Positions 11,274-21,531 of a stretch of 64,000 nt of DNA are shown piece by piece (within the stretch, counting starts at the first letter, position 1; each line of letters opens with the position of its first letter). Origin of the DNA: Bathymodiolus brooksi (lineage: Eukaryota > Mollusca > Bivalvia > Mytilida > Modiolidae); the NCBI GenBank assembly GCA_963680875.1, contig OY804590.1:21142640-21206639 (forward strand). Direction: 5' to 3'. A program made the translations under genes and the position numbers. The notes under the pieces are model-generated. The model worked only from the letters and a program-made list of their open reading frames with translations. It was not told where the DNA came from and searched no databases.

Positions 11274-11379
11274 AATAGATCCAACAAATGCCACCCGCAT
11301 TGAACTTCTTGCAATAAGATTATTATTTAGACTCCATATAAGAAGAACTAAATTACCTGAACTTGATGTCAAAAGATGA

Positions 11380-12050
11380 TTTCAGTGCGTTTACTTTCCT
11401 AATATGAGATACTTATGTCAATACTGAGTCACACATGAGATGGTCGTGGGAAACAATGCGTTATAACTTTTAAGAGAACTCTTAAGTAATGAATATAGCC
11501 TCATCCAAAGGGGGAGGGGGACCAACAGCTGCACAACTATTTGAAATGAGAAATACTGACACCTCATTTATTACAACGGTATGACATGTACTGTGAGAGC
11601 AATTTTTATCTACTAGAGAACTAGCTATTTATTTTTAATGGGAAATACATGCTGCAGTCTAAAATTTTAAACTGATATTAAAAGGAAGATACATTAGATT
11701 TAAAGGCAATTTTAACTTTTAAATGTGTATTCCGTGTGGATTGTGGAGCCTCTTTTAAGTGTGAGAAACTTTTTAACCCAGGTGTAAATAGGTCACTTTT
11801 TAATTAGTGGATAGTGTTTTTTAATGATGCATGGTGATGGAGACAGCACAGTGCACAGTGTATAGATGTATAGTAGCACCGCCACCCAACACTAGTTAGA
11901 CATAGAAATATGGTCCCTCTACACAGGGGGTTTTGATCCAGAGGTAAGGTAAGGATTGTGAATAATCTCAAATGACAGTGGATCTTTTACTTTTTACGTA
12001 GATGTTTTCTTTCCTCTATCACTGCCAATACTTTAATCAGACTTGACTGT
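11380..12050. other. Non-coding stretch, no feature seen
   Basis: No protein-like frame or obvious repeat partner elsewhere in the window. Confidence 0.4.
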
Positions 12051-12051
12051 A

Positions 12052-12320
12052 TATATGAGTAACACGGTGGATGTCTTATAAGAAGCAGGAACAGCTTATC
12101 ATTCGTCGACATCTGGGTTCACTCCATGTTTTGGGTAGGGTCCGTGTTGCTCATGATTTTAGTCTCCTGTGTTGTGTTTTTGCTTTGTTTGTCTACGTCC
12201 TGTGTATTGTGTGCCCAATGTTGGCAGTTTCTCAGGATTGTCCCTTCTTGATTACCTCTTCAGTTTTCTATGACGTTTATTTTCTTTTAAACGAGTTTTT
12301 ATATTTTCATCAGGAATCGT
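12052..12320 (+). repeat. Dispersed repeat R1, copy 3
   Basis: Shows the R1 series with its 5' part: GAGTAACACGGTGGATG, AGCAGGAACAGCTTATCATT, CATCTGGGTTCACTCC, then GGGTCCGTGTTGCTCATG, TTTTAGTCTCCTGTGTTGTG and CCTTCTTGATTACC. It extends further 5' than the copy at 4733. The open frame across it is incidental. Confidence 0.7.
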
Positions 12321-12502
12321 AGCTAGGGTGCACTATAGAGAAGTCAAATTATTCAAAAGGTCTTTCGAGTATTTCAGTATTCACATTTGATTGATGCTAA
12401 GTACGTGAATAGAGCTTTGTCACAGTGTGATTGTAGTCCCTCTTTGACTGCAGACAAAATTGTCATAGTTATAGACAGTTCTTTCGTTGAAGAAGTATAG
12501 AA

Positions 12503-12895
12503 GAGTGAGTGAGTGATTGTTGTTAAACGACAATTCAGCAATTTTACAGCTATTGCTATGTCATGGCGAGAACAAGTTAATTTTCAATGGGATGATGATG
12601 ATGAGGTCCGCTTTGTTCTAGACCAACACGCTGAGTTGGATTTTTATAGTGCTAGTTCAATGAAACAACAGTCCGCGGGTAGACATGTCGCTCCACTCGG
12701 ACACATTATACATTATTCTGATTCAGAGCCAACCAGTCTTTGTCACTTTGGTCTTTCTCCTTAATGCTGCGTGCTTAGCGGAGAAGTAGGAAATACCAAT
12801 TTTATATAGTCTTTGGTTTGACCTGACCGGGACTCGGACCCACGATCTACCGCACTCGAGGCGATCACGCTACCATTACGCCATCGATGTGGTTA
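12503..12895 (-). mobile_element. tRNA-derived SINE, family S2, near-complete copy
   Basis: Read on the minus strand, the head at 12895-12830 resembles a tRNA: TGGCGTAATGGTAGC matches an A box, and GGGTCCGAGTCCC matches a B box of a Pol III internal promoter. The far end (12503-12560) carries the conserved body found again at 37798 and 44948 (GCTG..AATTGCTGAATTG, TTTAACAACAATCACTCACT). This arrangement of tRNA head, unrelated middle and conserved body is that of a SINE, not a functional tRNA gene. The open frame on the plus strand at 12513-12764 is incidental. Confidence 0.75.
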
Positions 12896-13196
12896 AGAAG
12901 TCGATTTAAAAAATAATTTATAGCGAGCACATAGAGCTCTACAGCAACATGGTCATGCGCATGCAACACACAATCTGCCTAATGATGAGATTGAAATCCT
13001 TTCGTCCGGAAGTTGATAAAAGTTGGCAGTCCCGGAGAGAATGCCAAAAATAAAAATAATAAAAGGTGCTTACATTGTTAAATTAATCAGAATGACATCT
13101 CGCTATCAAAGTCATGACGTCATGTTATTCATAGGCCAAAGTCGTCGACAACATTTCGCGGAATTTTAATTAAAATCTTGTATTTTCATTCCCAAT
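12896..13196. other. Non-coding stretch, no feature seen
   Basis: AT-rich sequence between the SINE and the 3' end of LINE A copy 2; nothing recognisable. Confidence 0.4.
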
Positions 13197-13602
13197 TTCT
13201 GTTCTGTTCTGTTCTTTCTTCACCTCCAATATTGAAGATCAGTGATCTTTGTCACCCAATACAATCATATATCCATATTCCAATTGTTAAATCTATGTAC
13301 ACAACATACATCCTTTAACCCGAATATCACAATTCCATCACCTTGAATTAAAATCTATAAAATCGGACTTAGTATCCTCCTGAGCACTATATACATTTGA
13401 GTTTATAAGATATTGTCTCACTTTAAAAATAAAATGTTTCAAATACTATATTACTTAAAAAATCCTGAATTCTAAAATGACACATATACTATATCATTTA
13501 AAAGTCCTTAATTCCAAAATCTAAAAACTCTTAGTTTTAAAATCTAAAAAACTCTTAATTTTAAAATCCATAAAAAAAATCTTAATCTTTTAAAATCTAA
13601 AA

Positions 13603-14079
13603 TTATGAGTTTACAAACCGGCTTCGGGATACCCTACTGCTTTTCACTCTGATAAGCATTTTGTATCTCGATGTGTGCATGCTATATATGAACCTTCTAC
13701 ATTGAGATTCTAGTTGTGTCAGCTGTTTTAATAATAACTTATCTTTACACACAGGATTGTCATAATTCAGTAATACAGAACAGTCAAGAAGAATTTGTAT
13801 CTTTAGATAGCTTTCCGGATTATAGAATGTTTTTCCAGTTATTATATTGAATTCTGTATCTATGTCATCTAATACACTGTATCTCACAGCCTGTAAAATG
13901 GTACATTTGAGAAGAAAGTGTTCCATATTTTCCTCTTCCTCACCACATAGTTGACATATGGTATCTACCTGGTTTTGATTAAATCGAGCTCTATTGGCTT
14001 GCAAGATATACTGTCCACTCACAACCTTCAATTTTATTGGAATTCTATTTGCGTCTCTTGTTGATACTGTTTTGGTCAC
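13603..14079 (-). pseudogene. LINE A copy 2 C-terminal zinc-binding segment
   Basis: 158 residues in one frame with the zf-RVT type motif CQLCGEEEENMEHFLLKC. It overlaps by 4 nt the preceding segment (14076-14759), so one small frameshift separates them. In intact LINE proteins this segment follows the reverse transcriptase and is thought to bind template RNA. In copy 1 the matching segment is lost after 11379. Confidence 0.8.
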
Positions 14080-14759
14080 GTATAGATCAATGGATGTTGT
14101 TTACCTGGTTTGTATATTTCTATATTGAGGAAATCTATACTCTTATATAATTTTGACGTTTCAATCATATAATTTTTCCAATAACTATTTACTTGTTCAT
14201 ATAATAGTTTTTCCCATTGATATTTTGTATATGGTGATTCTAATAACCAATATATTTCTGATAAATCATATTTCCACATCAGTGATTTTACCTCTGTAAA
14301 CCAGCTATTACTATTTGTATCCTTAAATGCAAGTTGTCGTCTATATATAGCTATCTTTTTCTCTGTTGAGTCTTCCGACAGAAGAAAAATGTTATACATA
14401 AATGTTAGTATTTTCAAATGAATTTGCCCTTCTATTGGAATTAAACCAGAGATGATATATGGTACAGGGTCTGCTACATTTTGAGGTAGTGACAATATTT
14501 GTTTCAATAGTTTTTTAAAGAAGCAGTCTAACCTTGTGATATTTTTCTTATCTGGAATCAAAACTTCTAAACCATAAGTTATTGTTGGAATAACATATGT
14601 TTTTAATATATGGATAGATGTACTAGGATCAAGACCGTTGTTACCATGAAATCCAGCAGACATCAGACTGTATGCAGTGCGTCTTGCTTTTTTGATATTT
14701 TCATCTACAGTATTCATAATGGTTTTTTTATCTGTTTTAATGTGTTGCGGTTTCCACAT
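14076..14759 (-). pseudogene. LINE A copy 2 RT thumb/connection segment
   Basis: 227 residues in one frame on the minus strand, matching the segment of copy 1 at 10223-11017 (shared KKARRTAYSLMSAGFHGNNG / KSRRSAYSLFGSGFHGTNG and YGLEVLIPDKK / YGMELLIPSSK). It is separated from the catalytic part by a frameshift near 14760-14790. Confidence 0.8.
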
Positions 14760-14789
14760 TTGATAAGATGGTATCTTTCATCTTCATCT

Positions 14790-15399
14790 CTATTGGATTG
14801 AGTCTACTTTTCTTTCGGCTTTCCATTTGTATGACCACGCTCTTTTGTGGTTGGAGTTTATACTGTTCAATACAACTATAATTATATGCCATGCCATGTT
14901 GAGCATGATTTGGGCTTCAGTTGGGTCTGTGCAATTTAGTGTAATATCATCGGCACAAGCTGTTGCTCCACATTCTATGTGTCCTATATTCATACCTAAT
15001 CTTGACTGTTGTAGTTGTTTTAACAATGGATCTATGTATATTTTGTAGAGGTCAGCACTTAGTATTCCTCCTTGACGAACTCCTTGTAGTATATTAAAAT
15101 TTTCGGATACTAGTCCATTAAATTTAATAGCTGATGAAGCGTTGGTATGTAAGCTCTTTATTAGAGTCCAGTGTTTGTCTTGTATTCCTAAATGATATAA
15201 TTTCTTTAGTAAATTTGTGTGTACTACAACGTCAAAAGCTGACTTGGCATCCAATAGAATTATAGTCAAACGTTTTCCTATATCTAGAGCTTCTCGTCTG
15301 GCTTCTTCTAATATGAATGCAGCATTTAATGGGGCTGAGTTTTTAGTGAATCCTCTTTGTAGTGGACATTGTTGTGGGTCCCATTTTGGTCTCAGTCTA
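14790..15399 (-). pseudogene. LINE A copy 2 reverse-transcriptase catalytic segment
   Basis: About 200 residues in one frame: RGFTKNSAPLNAAF, LLDAKSAFDVVVHT (first catalytic Asp), GVRQGGILSADLYK, and ACADDITLNC with the Asp pair preceded by Cys. The conserved CADD in both copies of the family suggests it was present in the active source element rather than arising by decay. The N-terminal part of the domain continues on the other side of the insertion at 15400-15937. Confidence 0.85.
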
Positions 15400-15937
15400 T
15401 CATACATGCCAACCCTACCGATTTATGCGGTAGTCTACCGAATTTTAAAGTCTTCTACCGCCTACCGATTTTAGATGTTTTCCTACCGATTTAAAAAAAA
15501 AAGAAAAATGTAAAAACAATTATCGTGAATTGTTCATATGTTGATTATTCTTGTAGATTTCTACGACGTATAAATGAGTACAAATCCAAATTATTTAGGC
15601 CCTTTCCGTAATCGTTTCCCTCTTAATTTGTACCGGAAACTTCCATTGGTCAATTCTTTCTCATTAAACCAATCAGAAACGGTATTTAAAATAAAGTTTT
15701 GAAGCATTACATTTTGAACTTAATATTCCTAAACATCAACAGATCAATGTCTGAATGAATATGTCAATTTTTTCATAGTTTTTTTATACTATATTTAAAG
15801 ATTTGACTGAACAGATTGTATATCCAAAAAGCAACAGAATGCAATATTTTACGTCCTTCTGGAAAAAAATTGGGGGGGCTAACCCACCCAGACCCTCCCC
15901 CTACCGCTTTTAGTCTCTCGAGGGTTGGCATGTATGG
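15400..15937. mobile_element. 538-bp TIR element inserted in LINE A copy 2
   Basis: Ends are YCATACATGCCAACCCT and its complement, flanked by the direct repeat TCTA (15396-15399 and 15938-15941). Removing it restores the LINE frame (IMKNR joined to LRPKWDP), which fixes the boundaries. The left part has several CTACCG(A) motifs in tandem, and the right part has CCCTACCGC next to the TIR. No transposase is encoded. The 4-bp duplication does not assign it to one superfamily; I leave it unclassified. Confidence 0.85.
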
Positions 15938-16216
15938 TCTATTCTTCATTATGGATTCTATAATTTTACAGACTACTGGAGTAACAGTGATACCTCGGTA
16001 ATTTGCAACATGCAATTTGGAACCTTTATTTTTGAATATAGGCGTTAATAATCCTGTTTTTAGTAGATCGGGAATATGTCCTTCTCTCGTTATTGCCACA
16101 ATGATTTTGTGTATAATATATAAAAGTTCATCCCCACCGTACAGTATGTTTTCTACAGTTAGTTCAAAGACATCTGCTGCTTTTCCTTTTTTCATAGCTG
16201 ATAACACAGGGACTAG

Positions 16217-16624
16217 GTGCGTCCGAAAAAAAAAAAAAAAAAAAAATACTATATAATACTACAAGGGGGCGAACTCACTTGCTTCCATTTTTTTAAGTCG
16301 TCGTGTTAAATTGATCGTAACTTCGGAACGCCTTAATATTTTCAATAAATGTTTCCACCAGTCGAAAGTCAAGTAATTTTCCTTTCCAAAGAGACCCCAA
16401 TTGTTAGTGTAGGCCTCCGAACTGCTGAGGTATCATACACGAACCAAAACAAAACGGCGTGAAAATCCGAAGTCGTACAAACGTTGGGTTGACCACTTCC
16501 CATCTGTGTACAGACTTTCCCATGCGTAAACGAGTCATTTTGACTAGCTAAATACTTTCATCCATTCAAATTATGATAAAATTTCTTACCTTACGCCAAT
16601 TTATATGTCCTTTAAGTCTGTTTT
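16217..16624. other. Non-coding spacer with A-tract
   Basis: An A-run at about 16229-16247 sits next to the truncated LINE end; the rest shows no gene. Confidence 0.4.
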
Positions 16625-16800
16625 TGAAAGAAATCCCATTTGCATCCTTGACAAACGCCATAGACGTGAAAATTGAGAGAGTTCTAACGGGCTTTTTGAT
16701 TGGCTGAAACAGATTGTTCGGCCAATCAAAACGCCCGTTAGAACTCTCTCAATTTTCACGTCTATGGCGTTTGTCAAGGATGCAAATGGGATTTCTTTCA
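16625..16800. repeat. 176-nt near-perfect hairpin (84-nt arms, 8-nt loop)
   Basis: Arms 16625-16708 and 16717-16800 are complementary with only about two mismatches (16692 region and 16705), around a loop at 16709-16716. It ends exactly where the family-conserved coding sequence of the next gene begins (16801). Both strands read open through it, which explains the opposed frames at 16601-16801 and 16714 onward. It could be a foldback element or an inverted duplication made at the breakpoint that truncated the gene. Confidence 0.92.
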
Positions 16801-17619
16801 TTTATTCACTATTGGACAGATGGACCAACCAGCCAATATCGCAATCGCCAATGTTTCTTTACAGTAGCAAACCACAGGGAGTTGTATGGTGTTGGGGCTC
16901 GTTGGAATTATTTTGAAGTTGGCCACGGGAAAGGGCCATGCGATGGCCTCGGTGGTACAACAAAAAGAATGGCCGACGAAGCTGTACGATGTCAGAAGAA
17001 TGTCATTCAAGACGCCCATGACTATATGAAAGCGGTGACATTCATCTTCGTTTCTACAGAAGAATGTAAAAGTATGGATAACATTCTAAAAGTGAGAGAT
17101 GTGAAGCCAGTGAAAGGAACTTTCAAACTACATGTAGTTTCAGGCATAGGGAAATCAGAGGTTTTTGTTAGGGAAACAAGCTGCTACTGTAACGTCTGTT
17201 TAGAAGGCGGCATCTGTGATGGATGGAGAAAAGAAGGGCTAGGAAAGGTGGCCGGAGTCAATCCAGGCAATGACCCAGGTGTAACAGAGGACCCCAGTGT
17301 TATAGAGGACCGAGGTGTAATAGAGAACAACGATGTACAAATTAGAGTAGAAAAGGATCAGTATGTCATAGCAACATACTTACAAAGGTGTTACGTCGGC
17401 AAAGTCTTGAACGTCGATCCAGATGATGGAGAAATAGAAATTTCTTTTATGGAAAACAAAAAGAACAAATTTCAGTGGCCAATGCATGGAGATGTCTTGT
17501 GGATCCCGTCAAAAGACGTTTTGAGCATTGTCGCCGAACCATTCCTAAGTGGGAGAAGTGGGAGAATGCTTCAACTCCGGACGGAGGACAAAGACATATT
17601 TGACAAATTTCTCAGTTGA
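16801..17619 (+). CDS. Truncated member of the 'SDG...HGKG...GG..KR' protein family
   Basis: About 272 residues ending at TGA 17617-17619. The segment HYWTDGPTSQYRNR, then RWNYFEVGHGKGPCDGLGG and TKRMADEAV, matches a family of uncharacterised invertebrate proteins that I recognise by the motif series DGP.SQYRN / HGKG..D..GG..KR. The spacing of the acidic residues suggests an RNase H-like, transposase-derived core, but that is inference. A linker with three short repeats (PGVTEDPSVIEDRGVIE) follows. The C-terminal module (YVGKVLNVDPDDGEIEISFM, then WPMHGDVLWIPSKDVL) is typical of the family tail. The N-terminal half usual for the family is absent: the frame is open back to 16714 only through the hairpin. 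A host-gene fragment or part of an old transposon are both possible. The intact 270-codon frame argues for recent origin or constraint. Confidence 0.7.
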   Translation, partial: FIHYWTDGPTSQYRNRQCFFTVANHRELYGVGARWNYFEVGHGKGPCDGLGGTTKRMADEAVRCQKNVIQDAHDYMKAVTFIFVSTEECKSMDNILKVRDVKPVKGTFKLHVVSGIGKSEVFVRETSCYCNVCLEGGICDGWRKEGLGKVAGVNPGNDPGVTEDPSVIEDRGVIENNDVQIRVEKDQYVIATYLQRCYVGKVLNVDPDDGEIEISFMENKKNKFQWPMHGDVLWIPSKDVLSIVAEPFLSGRSGRMLQLRTEDKDIFDKFLS

Positions 17620-19925
17620 ACAATTGAAATGAACGTTACCGAAATTATACTAATGTGACACCATTCCCTCTAAATAACCATTGTCTTGTGGTTATTCTGT
17701 TTTTGTTGACGTTTTTATTGTAGTTTTAATACATTAATATAAGCATTCTCTATTATTCCTCTGGAATTATCGTTTTTTGGAATGATTTGATATGTACGTT
17801 ACTGAATATTGAAATCCTCATATTTTAATTTCTTGTTACTTTGAGTCATGAAAATAATTAGTAAAACTGATCACATTTTCACATAATAAATATTCTAAAA
17901 TAAGTCAATGAAGAAAATATGATTTTTTGGCTCTTCATAAAAATTGCTCAATTTTTGTATTGTACGTTACATGTTAGCATGTTACTTGGAAAGGACAAAC
18001 ATATTTAGGTAAATTATAATTTAATGAGATAAAGTATTCAGAAAAGAAAGTATATATTATTCTTGATGAAATTTAACGTATTCATGCTATAGAAATTAAA
18101 AGTAATGCTCTATGCGAAAAAGAAGAAGATCGGAATTAACGGAATAACTTTTATTTAATAATTGAAAAAATCATTCAATGGAAAATGAAGAATAAAATAA
18201 AGAGAAAATATTTATTTTCAATTTTCTGGCTTGTAACAGATGCAGTTTATATACAAATATATGAAAAGGGTACTTAAACATTTTTAATCAGAAGCTTTTT
18301 TATGCATAATGGACTCCGATCGGTGTGATATAAACAATAACGTACATTTTTGTGTTCTATTTTTAATAAAATTACAACGAATCTTCATATGTTGAATCAT
18401 TTTATTCCTTAAGATATGATATAAAAACTTTTCTTGTCTTAATATTTCAGTATTCTGCTTTTCAGAAAAGGAGAAAAAACACCAATATCATGCACTTCAT
18501 GTTTTGTCTTTTAGGAAATGCCTTTGAATCCTTGTATTGAGAATCAGTGATAACCTTTCTAGTGTAAATTATTTAATGACAACTGTTAAAATTGAATGAG
18601 CATTCATGACATAAAAACCTTTCCTTTATTCATACCATAAATGTGTGCCAGTTTGCATTCGGAATTCCTTGGACTCTTCAATGGTACATCACGGATTTTG
18701 ACATTTTGGGATAGATCAAGGTAAGGAAAATGTATTATATTGACTGTTTTTGTTTTAATTTCAATGTGTTCTACATATGCATAGAACCAGGAGATCATAT
18801 TCTTTCCAATTACAGGCATAAGATAACAAAATATGCGAACCTCAATGAATTTTAGCGATAGATTCCAAGTGCAATTGTCGATCGTTTTCTGTTTACAAAT
18901 ATGAAAACCCGTCGTCTGCAACATTCAACAACTGCGCATGAATAATTTTCTCCCAAAACACGAGTAATTTAGCGGGGTATCTATTAATAAAAGCATTTTT
19001 TTAATTCGTGTTATGAAGGAACAATTAGGGGACATACTTTTTATTTCGTTCGTAATTGCGTCCGGTGAGGCTATTATCTTTTATGCTGAATGAATTGTGT
19101 AGCCGATTTGTTATGGCGTTCATTTGACCTACGCCGCTCTTCCATCGGTAAACTGACGAGTTCTGTCCCCTGGCTCGTACCTCGGCTAGATTGAGACAGA
19201 TTGAGTCAGTCTATTCCATCGGGAGTTTCGTAGAAAGAGATTTTTTTATTAGAATTTTATTAAAAGTTTATTTCGATTTTGCATAGAGTAAATAATCAAA
19301 GAATTGGGAATTTTTCATTGAAATAGATTTCTTTTGCGTTTCTAAATTAGCAATGAATTGATCTATTTTTTAAACTTCCGGTGAGCAGGTGTTTAGTTAG
19401 AAGGAAAAATCTGACAGCTTACCGTTAGAAGGACTTCGTCCTTTAATATTTTTTTTATCACGTCATATTTTACGTTGCAACAAGTAAAGGTCAGCATTGA
19501 AATCGTATTTGGGTCACAATTGACACGCAAAGATGACAATGTCATCAATATTTTTTTTAATTATTTTTTTTTTATTTTAGATGTTGGTCAGTTTTAACTC
19601 CCTATGACCCTTTCTATCTCGGAAACATTTTTTGGATGGTGACTAGACATGCATTGAATTAGCAGATGAGTAGGAGTGGACTAGAAAGTGGTGGACCAGA
19701 GAAAGTGGTCTGTTTTCAAAACTGATAAGCAAAAAACAAAACAAAATGAAATGATATTAAAAAAAATGTTATTTGAATGCATGCTTCTATACTGAAAATC
19801 CAGCTTTTTAAAATTTTGCCAAAAGGGGGGGGGGGGGATGTGTCCCTTGCCACCGGCTCATATGTCTCTGATAAGAAAAGATAGTTGAACATTAACATAT
19901 TTATTATGTTTGTGTTGTTTTTCTT
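17620..19925. other. Long non-coding stretch
   Basis: No convincing gene. Notable items are a G13 run at 19825-19837, and a block from about 19040 (TTCGTAATTGCGTCCGGTGAGG) to about 19452 (AGGACTTCGTCCTTTAA). Both of its boundary motifs recur, closer together, at 61168-61256, so this may be a small dispersed element. The open frame at 18604-18924 (-) has no recognisable features. Confidence 0.4.
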
Positions 19926-20005
19926 TTATATGTTTGCATGCTTTTGTATTGTAATTGCTTGACCCATATGGGTGTAATATGCAATTTGAATAAATAAATT
20001 AACAT
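19925..20005 (+). repeat. LINE-type 3' tail
   Basis: Contains a short palindrome ACCCATATGGGT, followed closely by TTTGAATAAATAAATTAAC. It has the same layout (hairpin, then AATAAA and a simple tail) as several other 3' ends in the window. No coding part is left. Confidence 0.4.
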
Positions 20006-21530
20006 TTTTCATTTTTATACAATTTTTGCATTTATTATTTCTTTGGCTAAGTAACAAATACTTTCTAACCATGATGTGCTCGCAAGGAACAAGGAACACA
20101 TTAGTTTTTCCTTATTTCTGTTAGTGTTAATTATTTCTATCAGTACCCATTTGTTTATTCATCTTACTACCCAAAAGAAGAAAAACAGAAATTATACAAA
20201 ATATCTATAGATACATTGTGAAAAAATATAAAGAAAAGAAGATTTTTTTTACATAGTAAGAGAAGAGAATATTTGGCCACAGGTACTCGGGGACAGAATG
20301 TATCCACCTTTTGTCCAACACTACGAACAAAATATAGCATATCGTATCCTTAAGCTATTATTTACAGCGTAAGCATTGGTTAATTTGATATGCATGCATA
20401 TCATCACAAAATGACCAAATATGACAGTGGTTCCGTGTACAAAGGTTTTGAAAGATTTTCCGTCAGTCTGATCCTACAAAATATTTGAATACTACCAACA
20501 TCTGCCGAAAATGGTTTATAATAGTAAGACACAATGAATTTTATTTATTTAACTATTAATTATGCCGTTCATACTACAGTATATGTATATCTGTTATTAT
20601 TTATTAAACTCAGTCTTTCTAAAATAAATGCTATAAAATTATTAACCAGCTTGTTGTTGAAACTTTAAAAGGTAATAACATTACACAAGTGTTGTATATC
20701 TATTTTTGGTGTTTTCATTAATGGTTGGATGTTCACAGACGGATATATTGCGGTAATCCGGAATCTGGAGTTAGCCCGTTTCCGGTTTGTCTTATATACG
20801 CTCTCTGATGGAAATCCGCGAAGGTAGCAGACACACATTTTGTTTTAGAGTAGAAATTATTACAAATTTAACAATTTTATTCGTATCGTTATATTTTAAA
20901 GTTCCCCAAAGATACGAAGCAAGAAGGAATATATGTCTCTATATAATCTTGTCACAGATAATTTTAAAGAGTATGATTTCGATACTGAATATTGCCTTAA
21001 TATATCACGCCTCTGTGCTTTTTCCAATAAAAAAATATTGAATATTGATAAATATTTTGTATGTGAAAGCAGAGACATGTCTGATGAAAACGGTACCTAT
21101 ATAATTCTTTTAAAATTAAAAACTATTTTGTTCACTTGGAGATAGCATAGCCCAAATACACATACTTTAAAATGTCGAAATGAAGATTATCAGTATTACA
21201 GTAACCGTACGCAGTGCGGTCTAATGTATGGGCACAATGGGCAGTTGCCTGGTGGTCCCACAAACAAATGAACCCCATGCTAATCTATGTATGTTGTATA
21301 CGGCATAATTTTTAAACACTGATTTTGTTGGAAGTATCAATACAAGAAATATATGTTTAATTTTATCGACCATTTATAGTTTTATTTCTCTGTGTGTTTG
21401 TATAGATATGGGCCTCAGTGCACTGCTTTGACCGGGGCCTATTTTGCTGATAAGACGGTTCTGACCGTACGTCATTCATCATTTACACTTCATGAACATG
21501 TATCGGCTGTATAGGCCAATATTGCTTATG
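20006..21530. other. Non-coding stretch, no gene seen
   Basis: AT-rich; short overlapping frames at 20787-21145 on both strands have no recognisable motif. Nothing links it to the LINE that starts near 21580. Confidence 0.4.
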
Positions 21531-21531
21531 T

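Larger units (their letters stand above)
7565..11379 (+). mobile_element. LINE family A, copy 1: non-LTR retrotransposon, 5'-truncated and multiply interrupted
   Basis: Reverse-transcriptase remains in several frames. A leading linker (PITEKELKDAINSIN) at 7690-7730 is followed by a short scrambled stretch. Then come GLLSPIYKNKG and NYRGITVLPV (7890-7970), the catalytic LLDAKAAFDKV block (8165-8200) and GVRRGGIISADLYK (8340-8375). The second catalytic box reads GCADDVALIS at 8468-8497, with Cys where most LINEs have Phe or Tyr. The frame is then cut by the Tc1 element at 8504-10205 and resumes at 10208 in DSQIMVNIAIDFA. The thumb and connection region runs to about 11017, where a Harbinger-like MITE is inserted; a last stretch (11272-11379) ends at a stop before the zinc-binding region. 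No endonuclease domain is present, as expected of a 5'-truncated copy. It is not functional. Confidence 0.85.
13197..16216 (-). mobile_element. LINE family A, copy 2: non-LTR retrotransposon, 5'-truncated
   Basis: On the minus strand, the finger region (AMKKGKAADVFELTVENIL, then GLLTPIFKNKG and ANYRGITVTPV) lies at 16207-15942. After an inserted element the frame resumes with LRPKWDPQQCP, LLDAKSAFDVVVHT and GVRQGGILSADLYK, with the catalytic box as ACADDITLNC near 14970. A frameshift at about 14790-14759 leads to the thumb region (14759-14076). Another change of frame near 14079 leads to the C-terminal zinc-binding motif CQLCGEEEENMEHFLLKC (C-x2-C-x8-H-x4-C). The 3' untranslated part runs down to 13197-13216, where a (TTCTG)n stretch looks like the template-end microsatellite of the LINE. 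The 5' end is truncated at 16216, within the RT region, so the endonuclease domain is absent. Same family as copy 1. Confidence 0.88.

Noticed and set aside
11033..11372. Minus-strand Phe-rich frames
   Set aside because: Translation of T-rich MITE sequence opposite to the LINE.
12830..12895. tRNA gene on the minus strand
   Set aside because: A- and B-box-like sequences are present, but the cloverleaf is not maintained and it is joined to a SINE body seen elsewhere.
13603..16207. Host gene with introns on the minus strand
   Set aside because: All segments are RT or zinc-binding parts of a LINE; the gaps are a TIR insertion and frameshifts, without splice sites.
16601..16801. 66-codon minus frame
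   Set aside because: Mirror image of the hairpin; both strands are open because the sequence is palindromic.
18510..18545. Possible shared exon start (TAGGAAATGCCTTTG also at 39623)
   Set aside because: The match is about 15 bases and the downstream frame at 18 kb closes quickly; probably chance.
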